Of a DNA stretch of 64,000 nucleotides, positions 1-11,952 are shown piece after piece (the stretch's first letter is position 1; every line of letters starts with the position of its first letter). The stretch is from Pseudofabraea citricarpa. Its lineage: Eukaryota > Ascomycota > Leotiomycetes > Helotiales > Dermateaceae. The translations under genes and the position numbers were made by a program. The notes beneath the pieces are model-generated. The model was not told the DNA's origin. It saw only the letters and a list, made by a program, of their open reading frames with translations, and searched no databases. The stretch spans positions 124,001 to 188,000 of the forward strand of contig JAPWGK010000031.1 of NCBI GenBank assembly GCA_029641185.1, written 5' to 3'.

Positions 1-979
1 CTTCTTTCTACAGGCTCCAGCCTCCAGGGCCACAGGTACCAAGATCACCATTCTGGGGGATACCGCGATACCGCGATACCGCCAAACTGCACTCGGGCCC
101 CCCCCCCCCCGATAACGATAAGATCACAGCCAGCACACAGTGAGCCGTGAACCTTGCTCTGATCTGATCTGATGCGATCTCACTCGGATAAAAAGACCAT
201 CATCTCCTCCTTACCAGCACTGCCTAAGAGTACCAGGTACCTTCAGTGGTCGGCGTGTCTCTTCCAGAAGCCTTCTGCTGCGCTGCATAGCCACGAAGCC
301 GCATTTGCCCACCGGCGTCTGCAGCCCAGTATACCCAGCAGGCCAGCCAACACGAGAGCCCCGGTTCTTCCATTGATGACCTGCCCACCTACCCTGCTTA
401 CCTCTCTGCCTGATTCTGTCCAACTCTTCATGGTATCCCGAGTCCTCGACCTGCTTACAGTGCTGACTGACATACGACATGCGCCCAAGTCCCTCCGAGC
501 TTCTCTCCATGTACCCACTCGCTTGTCTGCTTGCTGTTTGGAGAATACGGCCTTGCATAAGCTCCGCTAGAGCTCTCCACCGTCAACCAAGGGTCGTGAA
601 GTTTATGTCTGCCATGACTCTTTGATATGGAGTCGGCACATGGATCGGGTCCAAAGAACGAGTGAAGGATGCCAGTGCAGCATTTGTGATGACCAACAGC
701 CGACGGGTGGTGAAGTGAAGTGGCAATAGAGCAGGGGAGGTGAGTGAAGTTACCTTAGTTGACTTAGCCGCGCGGGGTGAAGTCAACGGGTCCCGTCGGC
801 CGTTGAAATAAAGTTTGCCTGAGGCTCCAGCCACTCGCACGTGCACCCGCATCTCTTGTTTTTGTTTACTTTGCCGATTGTTGCTATCCCCTTCTCAGCC
901 TCTTGCGACAACCTCTACCCCAAAAAGTATACCACAACCCAGACCATCTGGAAGAATTGTTACCATCCCTACATTCACA
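1..979. other. Upstream region of NUF2, no gene seen
   Basis: I see no convincing coding region here; the open frames are short and lack family motifs. The stretch holds three tandem copies of the 8-mer GATACCGC at 59-82 and a run of 13 C at 98-110. GATCT-rich sequence lies near 157-180. The last 100 bases, rich in C and A, look like a fungal 5' leader for NUF2. Confidence 0.6.
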
Positions 980-2462
980 ATGTCTTACAATCCGCGCATG
1001 AGCATGGCGCCTAGCTCGCAGCAACAGAATCGAGGGAGGAAGAAGGAAGAGGAGAGCGATGCATTCATGCGCCTGGTAACCACTACACCCCCGCTGTGCT
1101 GAGACCAAATAACTGATTGTAGCAGGCCGACAAGGAGATTGTAGGGTGCATCAGTGATATCGGGGTGCCTTTCACCGTGGCCGATCTTCAGAAGCCAAAC
1201 CCGCTCCAGATACAGATGATTTTCGAATGGTTCGCAGAGCTGCTGATGAACGCGACTCGAGAAACCGTGGACCCGGCCATGCGCGCAGCAGCAGAGGATG
1301 TGTGCGGGGAGTACATGGACATCATACCAGGAGACACGCGAAATCTCATGGGCTTCTACATGAGCCTTCGCAAGCTGCTGGTGGAGTGTGGCATCACGGA
1401 CTTTTCTTTCCAGGATCTATACAAGCCGACGCACGATCGCCTCGTCAAGATCTTCTCGTACATCATCAACTTTGTGCGTTTTAGGGAAAGCCAGACGCCG
1501 GTCATAGACGAGCATTTTAATAAGGCCGAGACAACCAAGGTCAGAATCGAGACGCTGTATATGGAAAACCAGGAAATGGAAGCCCGCCTGGTGGGTATGA
1601 AGCAAAATCGCAAGGCAATGGAGGCACATGTGGCAGAAAAAGTCAGACGGAATGAAGAGTTAAAGAAGCGCCTACTAGAATTGCGTCAAGGCCAAGAGAA
1701 AGTCACCAGACGGTTTGAGACGGCGAAGGCGAAGAAGTCTGAAGTGACAGCTATTTTGGAGGATAAGACGGCCGCGACATTATCACTGAGACAAGAGAGC
1801 TCAAAGTTGCGACCGTACGTCCTTCAATCGCCGGCCGCTCTTCAAGCATCATTGAGCGACTTGAGTAATGCTTTGAATGCCGACAAGGCATTGATTGATA
1901 CACTCGACCGACGAGCCCGTGCTCTTCAGACCTCAACAGACACATTCTCTGTAGTTGGTTCTGATGTCATATCGTGCACAAAGTTGTTGGACGAGATTTC
2001 TATCGAATTATCAAAGGAAGAAGAAGAAAGCGTAAAGATTGCTATACAGAGAGATGCCTTGGGGGAGAGAGGAAACGAGGTTCGCGATGTTGAGAGAGCC
2101 GAAGGTGTTCTACAGAGGCAGCTTTCAAAATACAATGAGCGGATCAGCAAGTTAAGAAATGATAGTAAGGACAAGTCACAAGCTGCACAAGAGAAAATGG
2201 AAGGGTTAGCCGCCATTCACAGAAACCTGACGCACGAGAGAGCCGAGACAGAGAGAGAGATGGAGCGGAAAAGAGTTCGGATAGAACAGACAGAAAAGAA
2301 GGTATGTTGGATTTTCTAAAATGATTCGCTCTTTACTGACCTGATTAGATGGCGGACCTGAAGGAGAATATCGAGAACGAAATTCATAGCTCACATGATG
2401 AGTTCTTGAAGATGGACTCGCACATCAAGCTGTATATCGCGGAGATGGAGCAGACGATGTAA
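980..2462 (+). CDS. NUF2: Kinetochore protein Nuf2
   Basis: Subunit of the NDC80 complex, which binds microtubules at the outer kinetochore in mitosis. Exons 980-1075, 1126-2301 and 2349-2462 give 461 residues, a normal length for the family. The N-terminal block, including [20 protein letters not shown] and [14 protein letters not shown], is the Nuf2 calponin-homology domain. From about residue 150 the protein is a long charged coiled coil, as expected for pairing with Ndc80. The start at 980 follows a CA-rich leader and begins [11 protein letters not shown]. Intron 1 ends in tandem acceptors (TAG then CAG), so one extra Gln is possible if exon 2 starts at 1123. The gene is convergent with the next gene on the minus strand. 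The family assignment is firm; the exact exon 2 start is less so. Confidence 0.95.
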
Positions 2463-2583
2463 GGTTTAATTCTGTTTTATTGAAGGTGTAGTGGGATGGG
2501 GTGGAAGGCGTTTTGGGTATACCTGTTGATATAGCAATGATAATGACCTCGACCTGTATAGCGTCCGAAAGAAATGAAACGAG

Positions 2584-3339
2584 TCAAGAAGAATTGTCTT
2601 CCCAATTTCCTTGCCCAAATTTGAACCACCTACCGAATATCTTGCCAACCTCAACGGTCCGGCCACTCCAGCCTGCATCTTCATTTCCTAAGCCAGGACG
2701 TCCGCTTCCACTGAGCATAGGCACTCTCTCGTACCATCCTTTCCAGACTTGCTTCTTATCGCTTTCATGGGCTACAGGCTCTTCTACGAGCTGCATCTCG
2801 TCAATTACCTCCTCCATTTCTTCTGTTACTTCTTCGTCTCTAACCCCATCCGCAGTAGCAAGTTCCGAATCGAGGTCTCTCTCCTCGATCACCACAACTC
2901 TTCGCCCGCCTCTCCTCCCCGCTTCCACCAGCGTAGCCAGACTACAACCTAAACCCTGCGCGCTCCACTCCCCCGTGTGTCTATGGCACTCCAGCAGCCC
3001 GAAAACCACGAGCGATGCTTTTTCCGTCCCTGGTCTTTCCCACTGCCTATCCGGCGGTGCAGGCCTGTCGCTTTCGAGATCAGGAAAGATCGACAGATAG
3101 GCGCGCAAGTGCGTGAGGGTCGGCACGAAGACTGTAGTTATATACCGCGAGCTTGCTAGCTGGTGGAGTGTGGGGAGCAGCAGTGTCGAGGCCGAGGGGG
3201 TGCTGGCTTTGAGGGAGCTGACGAAGGCCGCTTGGGATGTGCAGACGAGGAGCGTTGTTGGGTGCGCCTGGTGCGAGAGGATGTGCTCGAGAAGTTCCGA
3301 GGGCAGAGCTGGTGGAAGTGCGAGACGTGCCTCTGGCAT
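2584..3339 (-). CDS. Unassigned 251-residue protein, possible RecA-like fold
   Basis: Single-exon gene, convergent with NUF2, with a 121-base gap between the two stops. I do not recognise the family with confidence. The N-terminal third is Leu/Ala/Ser-rich and looks helical (ALPSELLEHILSHQAHP). The middle has alternating hydrophobic strands (ASLVVFGLLECHR, RRVVVIEERDLD). The segment EWSAQGLG and the C-terminal WSGRTVEVGKIFGRWFKFG are the most conserved-looking parts. An acidic insert (EEVTEEMEEVIDE) lies between them. No Walker A motif is visible. The layout resembles degenerate RecA-fold proteins such as Shu-complex subunits (Csm2/Psy3), but that is a guess from pattern only. The ATG at 3339 is the first in frame. 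Confidence 0.7.
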   Translation of the reverse strand: MPEARLALPPALPSELLEHILSHQAHPTTLLVCTSQAAFVSSLKASTPSASTLLLPTLHQLASSRYITTVFVPTLTHLRAYLSIFPDLESDRPAPPDRQWERPGTEKASLVVFGLLECHRHTGEWSAQGLGCSLATLVEAGRRGGRRVVVIEERDLDSELATADGVRDEEVTEEMEEVIDEMQLVEEPVAHESDKKQVWKGWYERVPMLSGSGRPGLGNEDAGWSGRTVEVGKIFGRWFKFGQGNWEDNSS

Positions 3340-3820
3340 TTCTGCTTCGGATTTCGCCCGGAAGAATAAGTTGACGGAGTTGAATGGTAAAAGAAGCTGG
3401 GTATTATAACAAGAAGTATCCAGGCTCCTTTGATGACCTGAACCTCGCGACGACGACTCTCAGATGCATGAATCTAGAACATTAGTGCTGAGGATTAAAT
3501 GAGAGCTGCGCAGGCAGGGACATCTGGTGGCATATGGAAGGTATAGCAGTTGAAGACGACAGAGTACCTTTCAGAAATTTTTGAAGTCCATCTGAAGCGC
3601 ATGCGGCGAGATGACGACAGAAGCCGGATCATCACAAGTTCAAGCTTTGGAGCTTCATCCGTTGTCCGTCGCTCGCTTCTCGCTGCACCTCATCAACCCC
3701 ACCAAAGACCTCATTTCACAAGATCACCCCGAGGTCCCACCTTGCTCTTACACAACAGTGCGCGCGCGGCTCAGACACAGTCCCGTACGCATCTGGAGCC
3801 TGCAAGCCCTCTCCGCCAGC
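3340..3820. other. Divergent promoter region, with possible N-terminal extension of AP-3 beta
   Basis: This lies between two divergent genes. No separate gene is visible. From an ATG at 3611 the frame is open, without a stop, into the AP-3 beta start at 3821, so the second half could be translated as a 70-residue extension. The composition is mixed, with CT-rich stretches. Confidence 0.5.
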
Positions 3821-6495
3821 ATGGAATCCATCTCGAGGATCTCCAACCTTCTAGAAAGCGGTAAATAAGCTAGCTCCCAGGAAACAAATTTCTACAGTTG
3901 CATACGTGCCATGCACTTCCCTCCCGTCCTGCTCCCTACCCCAAGAGCTCGGCACAGGGAGGAGGACGCCATGTATAATGCAGAGGATGTCTGGCTGACG
4001 TTTGGTCGCAAACCTGTAGCTCGCGAACTTACCCTCGATGCCGCACAATCGGCCAGGAGCTCGAGGAACTCTTCCTCCGCGGTCAAGAATCTCCCCGTAC
4101 CGCAGATCAAGAGGTTGTTGGACAGCCGCAATGAGAGGGAGGTGTTGGACGGGCTGAGGAAGGTCATTTCTGTAGGTGGAAATCATACGTCCAGGATACT
4201 CGAGGCGGCTCAAGGCACATGCTTACAGGACACCTTCCCCAGATGATGTACCGTTCTCAACCGTGTCTTCCATTCTTCTCTTCAGTAGTCAAGAATGTTG
4301 CGTCGCCCAATATCGAGATCAAGAAGCTAGTCTACATCTACCTCCTCAACCATGCCGAACAAGAACCCGACCTCGCCCTCCTCTCGATCAATACGATACA
4401 GAAATCTCTCTCTGATGGGAACCCACAAGTACGGGCATTGGCACTAAAGACCATGTCTGGGATTCGTGTTCCAGTCATCAGCCAGATTGTATCTCTGGCA
4501 ATCAAGAAAGGTCTCGGAGATATGAGCCCATACGTCAGGAAAGCAGCAGCACTAGCAATTTCAAAGTGCTATAGACTGGATCCCAACACCCTACCGCAGT
4601 TACTGGATTATCTTTCGAATTTACTGGGAGACAGACAATACTATGTGGCTGGCGCAGCGGTCAAGGCATTTTTGGAGATTTGCCCAGAGCGTATCGATCT
4701 AATCCACAAGCATTATAGGTCCTTGGTAAAGAAGCTTGTGGATATGGATGAGTGGAGTCAGTTGGCAACAATGAATTTGATGACGGTTTATGCTCGAAAA
4801 TGCTTCCCACGCAGAACCCGGAAGGTCAAAAAGAGCAATGGGACGAGAGACTTCTATGGGGAAGAAGGAGAGGACGACCACGAGACTGGAGAAGTGATGC
4901 AAGTACTGGATCCGGACCTGGAATTACTCTTGAAAAGTATCAAGCCTCTACTGCAGAGTCGCAACTCCGCTGTTGTAGTTGCCGTGGCTCGATGCTACGT
5001 CAATCTTGGTACTTCTGAGTACATTCAATCTTCGATCGGGCCGTTAATCGCATTACTACGAGGACCGCAGGATATCCAGCACATTGCACTCTACAACATT
5101 GTCTCAGTATGCCTGTTGACGCCCGAAGCATTTGTCAAATATGCGTCTCATTTTCTAGTTCGTTCTACAGATCCACCACAAGTTTGGGAGTTGAAATTAG
5201 AGCTCTTAGCCTTGATATTCCCGCATTGTGGCCCTGATGTTAAAAGTCTCGTTCTAAATGAACTTGAACACTTCTCTCGTGGTTCGGACAAGGATCTTGT
5301 ACGGGAAGCCGTTAGAGCGATTGGAAGATGTGCTCAGAGTGATGCGAGGACATCTGCACGATGTTTGCGCCTTTTACTGAAGCAAATTACTAGCCTGGAT
5401 GGAAATTTGGTAGCAGAATCTCTGACTGTCATCAGACATCTGATACAGCAAGACCCTGGGGCCCACAAAAATACTGTTATTCGACTCGCAAAGAATTTGG
5501 ACACAGCAACAAATCCTCGAGCGAGAGCGACAATTATCTGGCTTGTAGGAGAGTTTTCCGGTATTGATGGAGAGAACAACGTCGCCCCAGATGTCTTGAG
5601 AATTCTCGCAAAAGGCTTTGCTGATGAAGCAGAGCCAGCGAAGTTGCAAATTGTTCTACTGGCTGCCAAGGTCTACCTACATCATCTCAATCGCACAGAG
5701 CTCGGTGGGGAGCCAATTAAGCCTGCTCCAAGCTCGTCAAATGGTTATCTGGACGAGGTCAGCAGGGAGGGATTTGCAGAGTCTGATGGTCCATTTCAAA
5801 CAGTCCATACGTTACCAGAGCCAGAGCCCGATCACCCGATTGTCGTGCTGTGGAATTACATCCTGTTGCTTGCACGCTACGACACTTCGTATGACTTGCG
5901 CGACCGCACGAGACTTTACAAAGCTCTATTGGCGGTTCCCTCATCAACCCAACTCGCCAGTTTGATGTTACTAGCACCAAAACCGGTTCCACATACTCCA
6001 AGCCCATCTGAAGGTCGCACTGGCTTCACCCTTGGATCTGCAAGCTTAGTAGTCGGCGAGGATGGTGGTATGCATGGCTTGCGAGGCTACGAGCCACTTC
6101 CAGCTTGGGTTGAGATCGGGCATGAACCCGACCCGAGCTTGAGGGAAGCCGACATCGCAAAGCAAGAATATGATGACAAGAAAGTATTAACCGCTAGCGA
6201 GAGGATCGACAGTGCAGTTAGAGATTCAAGAGGTGCTATTCCCCTAGAAGCCACCTCCAGATCTAATGGGTCTCCGGTTGGAGGAGGTAAGATGGCACTT
6301 GACGACTGGTTAGCGGAAGGCGAAGAAGAGAATGGAGAAGAGGAAGAAGAAGATGACGAGGAAGAATCTGATGAAGACGAGGAGGATGATGATGATGAGG
6401 AGGAATCGGAGGATGAATCTGACGACGAGACTTCTGACGCAGAAGATGAGGAAAGCGATGAGGGCAATGAAGAACATGACAGACTGGTCAAGTGA
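3821..6495 (+). CDS. APL6: AP-3 complex beta subunit (beta-adaptin family)
   Basis: Large subunit of the AP-3 adaptor, which carries cargo from the Golgi or endosome to the vacuole. Exons 3821-3860, 4020-4171 and 4243-6495 give 814 residues. The N-terminus MESISRISNLLESARELTLD is typical of fungal AP-3 beta. The adaptin trunk follows as HEAT/ARM repeats (KKLVYIYLLNHAEQEPDLAL, NPQVRALALKTMSGIRVP, DMSPYVRKAAALAISKCYRL). The C-terminal 80 residues are a run of Glu/Asp with few other residues, replacing the Ser-rich acidic hinge of animal AP-3 beta. No separate C-terminal ear domain is obvious. Both introns have consensus borders and preserve frame. An in-frame upstream ATG at 3611 offers an alternative start, but the conserved N-terminus begins at 3821. 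Confidence 0.94.
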
Positions 6496-7117
6496 GCTTC
6501 CTAATCACGAAATATGGAGCCCGGACTAGGCATCTGCACGGTTCATAAGGTTGAAAGTCACAAGACACGTGGTTTCAGGAAAGCCTACGGCATTACTATC
6601 AGCCACCGCTTAGAGCCTGGCTATTACTATCTGATGTGCTTAGGATTTTGAATTAAATATCCAGAGGCGCTACCCGGTATGCCTCCACAGAGGTGTACCG
6701 ATCTCTTGCACCGGAATCTTTTAAAAGGCACACGCACTCGCCGATTAGGCGAAGAAATGAGGCATGTGTGTACAGATAACCATTAAAGCATTGTATGTAG
6801 GCCTGGTAAAAAGAAAAACCAGAAATGAAGCGGCTGCAATGAAAAGCATGAGCCTCGTATATAAATTCAGAACAACCCCACCACACCAGCGCGATAAATC
6901 CACAAGCATTATGAAAGTGAACTGAGACTAGCCAACAACTTGAAGGCATGCTGGTTTCTCCTTGAGAAACAGTTCAAAACAACACATGAATTTTAGAAAG
7001 GCTTTGATAAACAAACGTTCTTCGCTTGTTATCATCACGGTGCATTCATGTCATGTTCACCAACGACGGCTGTTCATTCGTTAGTCCTTGTTTGGTTTCT
7101 TAAGTCAAGAACCACCC
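6496..7117. other. Convergent 3' region, no gene seen
   Basis: Between the stops of AP-3 beta (+) and the zinc-knuckle gene (-). It is AT-rich and has no supported coding region. It probably holds both 3' UTRs. Confidence 0.6.
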
Positions 7118-9507
7118 TTACCTATATGCTTCTGCGACTACTGGTTGGTTTCGCTTGAACTTTGGTGTCACATCATCTGCTTGACGTTGAGGCTCACTTT
7201 TCTTGCCACTAATTACACGCACAATCTTCCTACGTGGTTGTGGTTCTTGAGGTATATTCTCAGAAGATATAGGCGTTAGGGGGGAGTTGCTCTGCGTCAT
7301 GCCATTTATAGTTTGCTCGGGGGCCAAGTCTTGTAATTGACAATCTAGTGAAGGAGGGCTTTCGTTCGTTCCATCAAGCCTTCGGCTCAAGGGAGGAGGA
7401 GGTGGCGGCGGTGGAGGCGGAGTGTGCCATTGGCCTTGCCCATGGTTGTAATTGTTTTTGTGCGTATTTGACTCTGAGCCATTACTGTATGAGCCACGCG
7501 AACTGATATATCCGGAGTCTTGCCTCTGCGGCGGGTATTTAGAGCCAGAAGGTCTGTGAAAATCTTCGGGCAAGAGTACTGGATCCATTGGTTCTACAGG
7601 TTTTGGTGCCCCAGACACTCCCAAAGCCGCGAGCCTTGCCTCCGTAGGATCTACACCCTCTCCAGCCTGAGGAGCCCATGCATCATCCGCAGCTTCGAGT
7701 GATGGGCTACCTAATGTTCCTAAAACAGGAGTTCCAGGCTGCAAAGTTGGTGTCCTTTGTCTATCATCACGCACAGTCTTAACAGGTGATGACCCTTGGG
7801 TGGCTTTGTGCCGTTTTGCGTGTGACACTCTATTGGGATCTAATGAAGATGCTGCCTCGCCTACCAGATTTCTAAAATTGCCCTGCTCATCGTCCCGTCC
7901 TCGCTTTCTAGATGGTGAAGTTGACTTAGATCTACAAGAAGATTTCCTTTGGAATGTTTCATTCCAGGTACTAAGCTGTTCAATAGGGATTACGATATCC
8001 TCGTCGCTCCATTCAGAGAATGCTGGATCTCGCTGTATAGAATTCCAGTGGTGGGTGGACCTGATATTTTGCTTGAATTCCTTTTGGTGATTCTTGCTCA
8101 CATAACGTGACACTGTATCAGTCGAATTATTGGCAAAGAGGGCCGTTGTATCATCCTCGAAGATGACAGGAAATGGCCGTTTCATGGACATGGCTGGCTG
8201 ATAGGCATTGTCTTGGAAAGCCTTCTTGTATTCCCAGTTAAATTCTTGGTCTTCTGGGGACTGCCGGGCCAGAAATTGTCTACTTGAGGCTTCAGTCAAC
8301 TCATCTTTGATTGGAATTGGTTTATCTTGAGAGCTAGCTAAAGATCCACGACGTGATGCATATGGAATGCTTGCGAAACTGGAAGACCTTGACCTCGGCT
8401 GAGGGTAGTCATGGTTGGCAGGCGCGCCTTGATATTCGTATGATTGGCCTTGCTGATATGGCGGGTAGGTATAATTGGTCTCTGGTGGTGGTTGTTGATA
8501 GGAATAATTATTTACCTCGTATGCAGGGGGTACCTGTGGTTGAGAGTATTGTCCTTGGTTAGGATGTCCGTACTGGCCCAAATAATTAGGGGGCTGTGAC
8601 GGTTGGGAAGGATTTTGGTAAGGAGAAGGATTATAAGATGGCACAGGTGGCGGTGCTGAATTCCACTGTGGCGGACCTTGCTGTGGCCCTGCTGGAGAAG
8701 CATAGTTAAAACCTTGGTCGTAACCGTTAGGTTGTGGGGGATACGACTCTGGGTGTGGAGAATACGGGACGGCAGGATGAGGATATTGTTGAGGGGCAGG
8801 CTGGTATGGCGGGCCATTGTACTGTTGTGGTGCAGGCGGTTGGGGGTATTGAGCAAAGCCACCTTGTGATGGCCCTTGATAACCTTGGTAGCCATATTGC
8901 GGTGGAGCGGGTCCTGTCTGTGGATAAGCCTGATTATAAGCTTGTGGTTGCCCATTATAGGGCTGTTGCTGTTGATAAGAAGTTTGCTGCACCTGTGGTG
9001 GGTAACCTTGTTGTGGCTGGGCTGAATATTGTTGATACTGCTGAGGGGGGCCAGGCGGCATGTAATTCCCTGGCTGACTTTGAACAGGTGGGCCTGGAGC
9101 CGGATGATCATAATGCTGATGATGAGCAGCATTATGAGACGGAGAGTACTGCGGAATGACTGCGCTAGAAGACTGGCTGTTATACTGCGCAGGTTGAGAT
9201 CCATAACCAGGGCCGGCGCTGTGCTGAGGACGGGGGGTCCCAGAGAGACCACTTTATCATCATTAGCCTTCTCGCCCATGGACTGCACGTGCAGTACAAG
9301 AAGAACCCCGTCAAAGGAGGGCTGCACTTACGCCGAGGAAGATCGATTTGAGGACTTTGGGCAATCAACCACAAAATGACCTTCTTGTCCACACGTGAAA
9401 CACACAGGCGGACGTTCATAGCCTTGAGCAGTCTGTCCTGGTCCGGGCCCTGAACCATACTGACCGGAGCCAGCATACTGGCCAGTCTGGGACCAATTTG
9501 TCGCCAT
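7118..9507 (-). CDS. CCHC zinc-knuckle, Pro/Gln/Tyr-rich disordered protein
   Basis: Exons (minus strand) 9507-9332 and 9218-7118 give 758 residues. Near the N-terminus, PVCFTCGQEGHFVVDCP is a CCHC zinc knuckle of the kind that binds single-stranded nucleic acid. About 250 residues of low-complexity Gln/Pro/Tyr/Gly sequence follow (for example QQYQQYSAQPQQGYPPQ). A central block looks folded and conserved (EFNWEYKKAFQDNAYQPAM, KNHQKEFKQNIRSTHHWN, DPAFSEWSDEDIVIPIEQL). The tail is Ser/Pro-rich with a polyproline run (about PPPPPPPP) and basic ends. I infer an RNA-associated or condensate-forming protein, but the specific role is unknown. I chose the ATG at 9507 (MATNWSQTG), with A at -3 and G at +4; an ATG at 9513 would add two residues. 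Divergent from PPG1. Confidence 0.85.
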
Positions 9508-10474
9508 TTGCATCAAAGAGCATGAAAGGCTTTAGAAACTCATCAATGACGACGGCTCTGACTTGCAACTGTAAAGGTCCGGCAAGGGAGACTTGAGCTA
9601 GGAAAAAGTGCAGAAAATGGCAAAGTAAAGCAAACAACTGTGGGTGATGTCTTATGCGTGCGCATGAAGCTTGAGTTGAAGAAGTGTGGTCGGGAGACAG
9701 GAAAGCAACAGCGTGCAAAACGTGCAACTATTGGCTCCCTTTGCAATCAGCGCCTCCTGGGCCTTGGACGCTAAGCTGCCCAACCTTCAGCCTACACAAA
9801 GGCAGCCCGCAGCCCGCAGACGAGACGAGACGACACGACCACGTAGAACTCGACAGCCGCTGCAGTAAAAAGCAAGTAAGCAAATGCAGTCAATGTTCGT
9901 ATGTGGCAGCAAAAGAATGACTGGGCGACGAGCAAATAGCTGTGTAGAAACAGAGCAAGAAGAGAATGGCGGCTGATATTAGGTGAAGGATGGGAAATGC
10001 TGAGAGGTAACGTGAGGACAAGAACAAGTGAAGACGAAGGCGAAGGTCTACAGGTCTACAAGTCGAGCAAGTCTACCGTAGCGTCGTCCAGAGGGGACTA
10101 GCGGCCCCCCGAGCCACGCTAAGCAGCACCGGGCGTGGCGGCCGTGTTTGCCGACTGTGATTGGTCTCGCGTAGCTGCCCTGCGCGAGGAGGCCTGTCCG
10201 CTCTGGGACCACCAGGGACCTCACTTCATCTTGTGCGCGCCCCCGTTGATAATCAATCACTTGAGCCTCGCCTGCATCTCCCCCTTCACATACATCCATA
10301 ACCCCCACAAACGAGAGAAGAGAAATGTTGATGCGCCATCTCTGAGCTGTAGCGGACCATGACATGATACTTTTCAAGCGACCATGTTGAGCCAACCGTC
10401 AATACTGCCACAACCTGCATGTTCCAACTACAACTCAATTCTACGAGTGTGTGGCGCAAACCACAATCTACAAC
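9508..10474. other. Shared divergent promoter of the zinc-knuckle gene and PPG1
   Basis: A 967-base gap between divergent starts, with no supported coding region. The right half has a C-rich leader (CATACATCCATAACCCCCAC near 10290) consistent with PPG1 transcription starting there. Confidence 0.6.
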
Positions 10475-11612
10475 ATGCCCAGTCTCCCTTGTAAGCCTGC
10501 CCCTCCTCCACGATGCTCCTTTTTATGCAAGGTGCGTATCGCTCATTGCTCTTGCTTCAGCATCCGTCGATCTCGATGAATGTATCGAGAGTCTGTACAA
10601 GAAGAACCTACTCGCAGAGTCTGTCATCGAGGCAATATGCGCCAAAACCAAGGAGCTTCTCATGCAGGAGAGCAATGTCGTCCACGTCCAAGCACCGGTT
10701 ACAGTAGTCGGAGATATACACGGCCAGTTTTATGATTTGATTGAGATATTCAAGATAGGCGGGTGGTGCCCGGATACCAACTACCTTTTCTTAGGTAGGC
10801 TCCTATGCTCCCACGGTTTCTGAGGAGGTCCTAATGCTTCTAGGTGACTATGTGGATCGGGGCATGTTCAGCGTCGAGACGATTTCCCTCCTTGTTTGCT
10901 TAAAGCTACGATACCCACATCGCGTCCATTTGATACGAGGAAACCATGAGTCGCGCGGCGTCACACAATCTTATGGGTTCTACACAGAGTGTTCGAGGAA
11001 ATATGGCAATGCAAATGTGTGGCACTATTTCACTGATATGTTCGACTTCCTTACTTTAAGCGTGGTTATCAATGACCAAATATTCTGTGTCCATGGAGGT
11101 ATGCTGCTGCAATATCATGCTGTCTCTGGGTCAAGCTAATGAGGAAACCAACAGGTCTTTCGCCCTCGATCCACTCCATCGACCAGATCAAAATCATAGA
11201 CCGTTTCAGAGAGATACCCCACGAGGGCCCAATGGCAGACTTAGTATGGTCAGATCCGGACCCGGATCGAGACGAGTTTTCCCTATCACCGCGTGGTGCT
11301 GGATATACATTCGGGGCTCAGGTCGTCAAAAAGTTTCTGGAAGTTAATAACATGTCGCACATCTTGAGGGCGCATCAGTTATGCCAGGAAGGCTACCAAG
11401 TCCTATATGATGATCGATTAAGTACAGTTTGGAGTGCACCAAATTATTGCTATAGGTGTGGCAATATGGCAAGTGTGCTGGAGGTTAGCGATACCGGCGA
11501 AAGGTTCTTCAATGTCTTCGCAGCAGCTCCAGAAAATGATCTTCACAAGGATACCCAGCAAGGAGGGGAAAAGATTGCTGATGGAAATACTTTACCCGAT
11601 TACTTCTTGTAA
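10475..11612 (+). CDS. PPG1: PP2A-like Ser/Thr phosphatase catalytic subunit Ppg1
   Basis: Metallophosphatase of the PPP family. Exons 10475-10490, 10561-10794, 10844-11098 and 11155-11612 give 320 residues. All PPP metal and catalytic motifs are present: GDIHGQ, GDYVDRG, RGNHES and HGG, plus [11 protein letters not shown]. The C-terminus ends DYFL, the methylatable tail of PP2A-type enzymes. The block [20 protein letters not shown] matches Ppg1 better than PP4/Pph3, which has a Thr-Ile-Asp-Arg-Lys form there. In fungi Ppg1 works in the Far/STRIPAK assembly and affects growth and morphogenesis (family knowledge). The first exon is only 16 nt. Using it gives [20 protein letters not shown], which fits the family N-terminus, unlike the unspliced frame. 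Confidence 0.93.
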
Positions 11613-11952
11613 AATAGATGACTGGATTTTTGGTTGAATGCCATTTCACACCTGAAGAAAGACTCATACATACGCCTTGGTTTACTGGCTGTGAAACACA
11701 AACTTTGTTGCGGCAGGGAAAGTCGTTAGTACTATCATGTCACATGAATGAACGCAGACATGAAGAGGAGTGTTCCATTGTCTTATCCTCTATCGAATGA
11801 GAGCCCCCTTCATCCATTGTAGTGCTCATAAGCCACTATTTTTAGCCATTGAAAACGTTTCTGGCTATCCACTCTATCCATGATACTCAAACCGAACACA
11901 CCGTGATCAAGCCATTTGCTCAAACTCCTTTCTGCCAAATCACAGCAACGAT
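11613..11952. other. Convergent 3' region, no gene seen
   Basis: 340 bases between the PPG1 stop and the RhoGDI stop on the other strand. Nothing coding is supported; it is probably 3' UTR sequence. Confidence 0.6.

Noticed and set aside
6087..6491. 134-codon minus-strand frame rich in Ser
   Set aside because: It is the antisense of the Glu/Asp-rich tail of AP-3 beta; GAA/GAT codons read backwards give Ser-rich frames.
8512..9327. 271-codon minus-strand frame in the zinc-knuckle gene
   Set aside because: It is another frame of the low-complexity Gln/Pro/Tyr region and crosses the intron; the spliced CCHC frame carries the real motifs.
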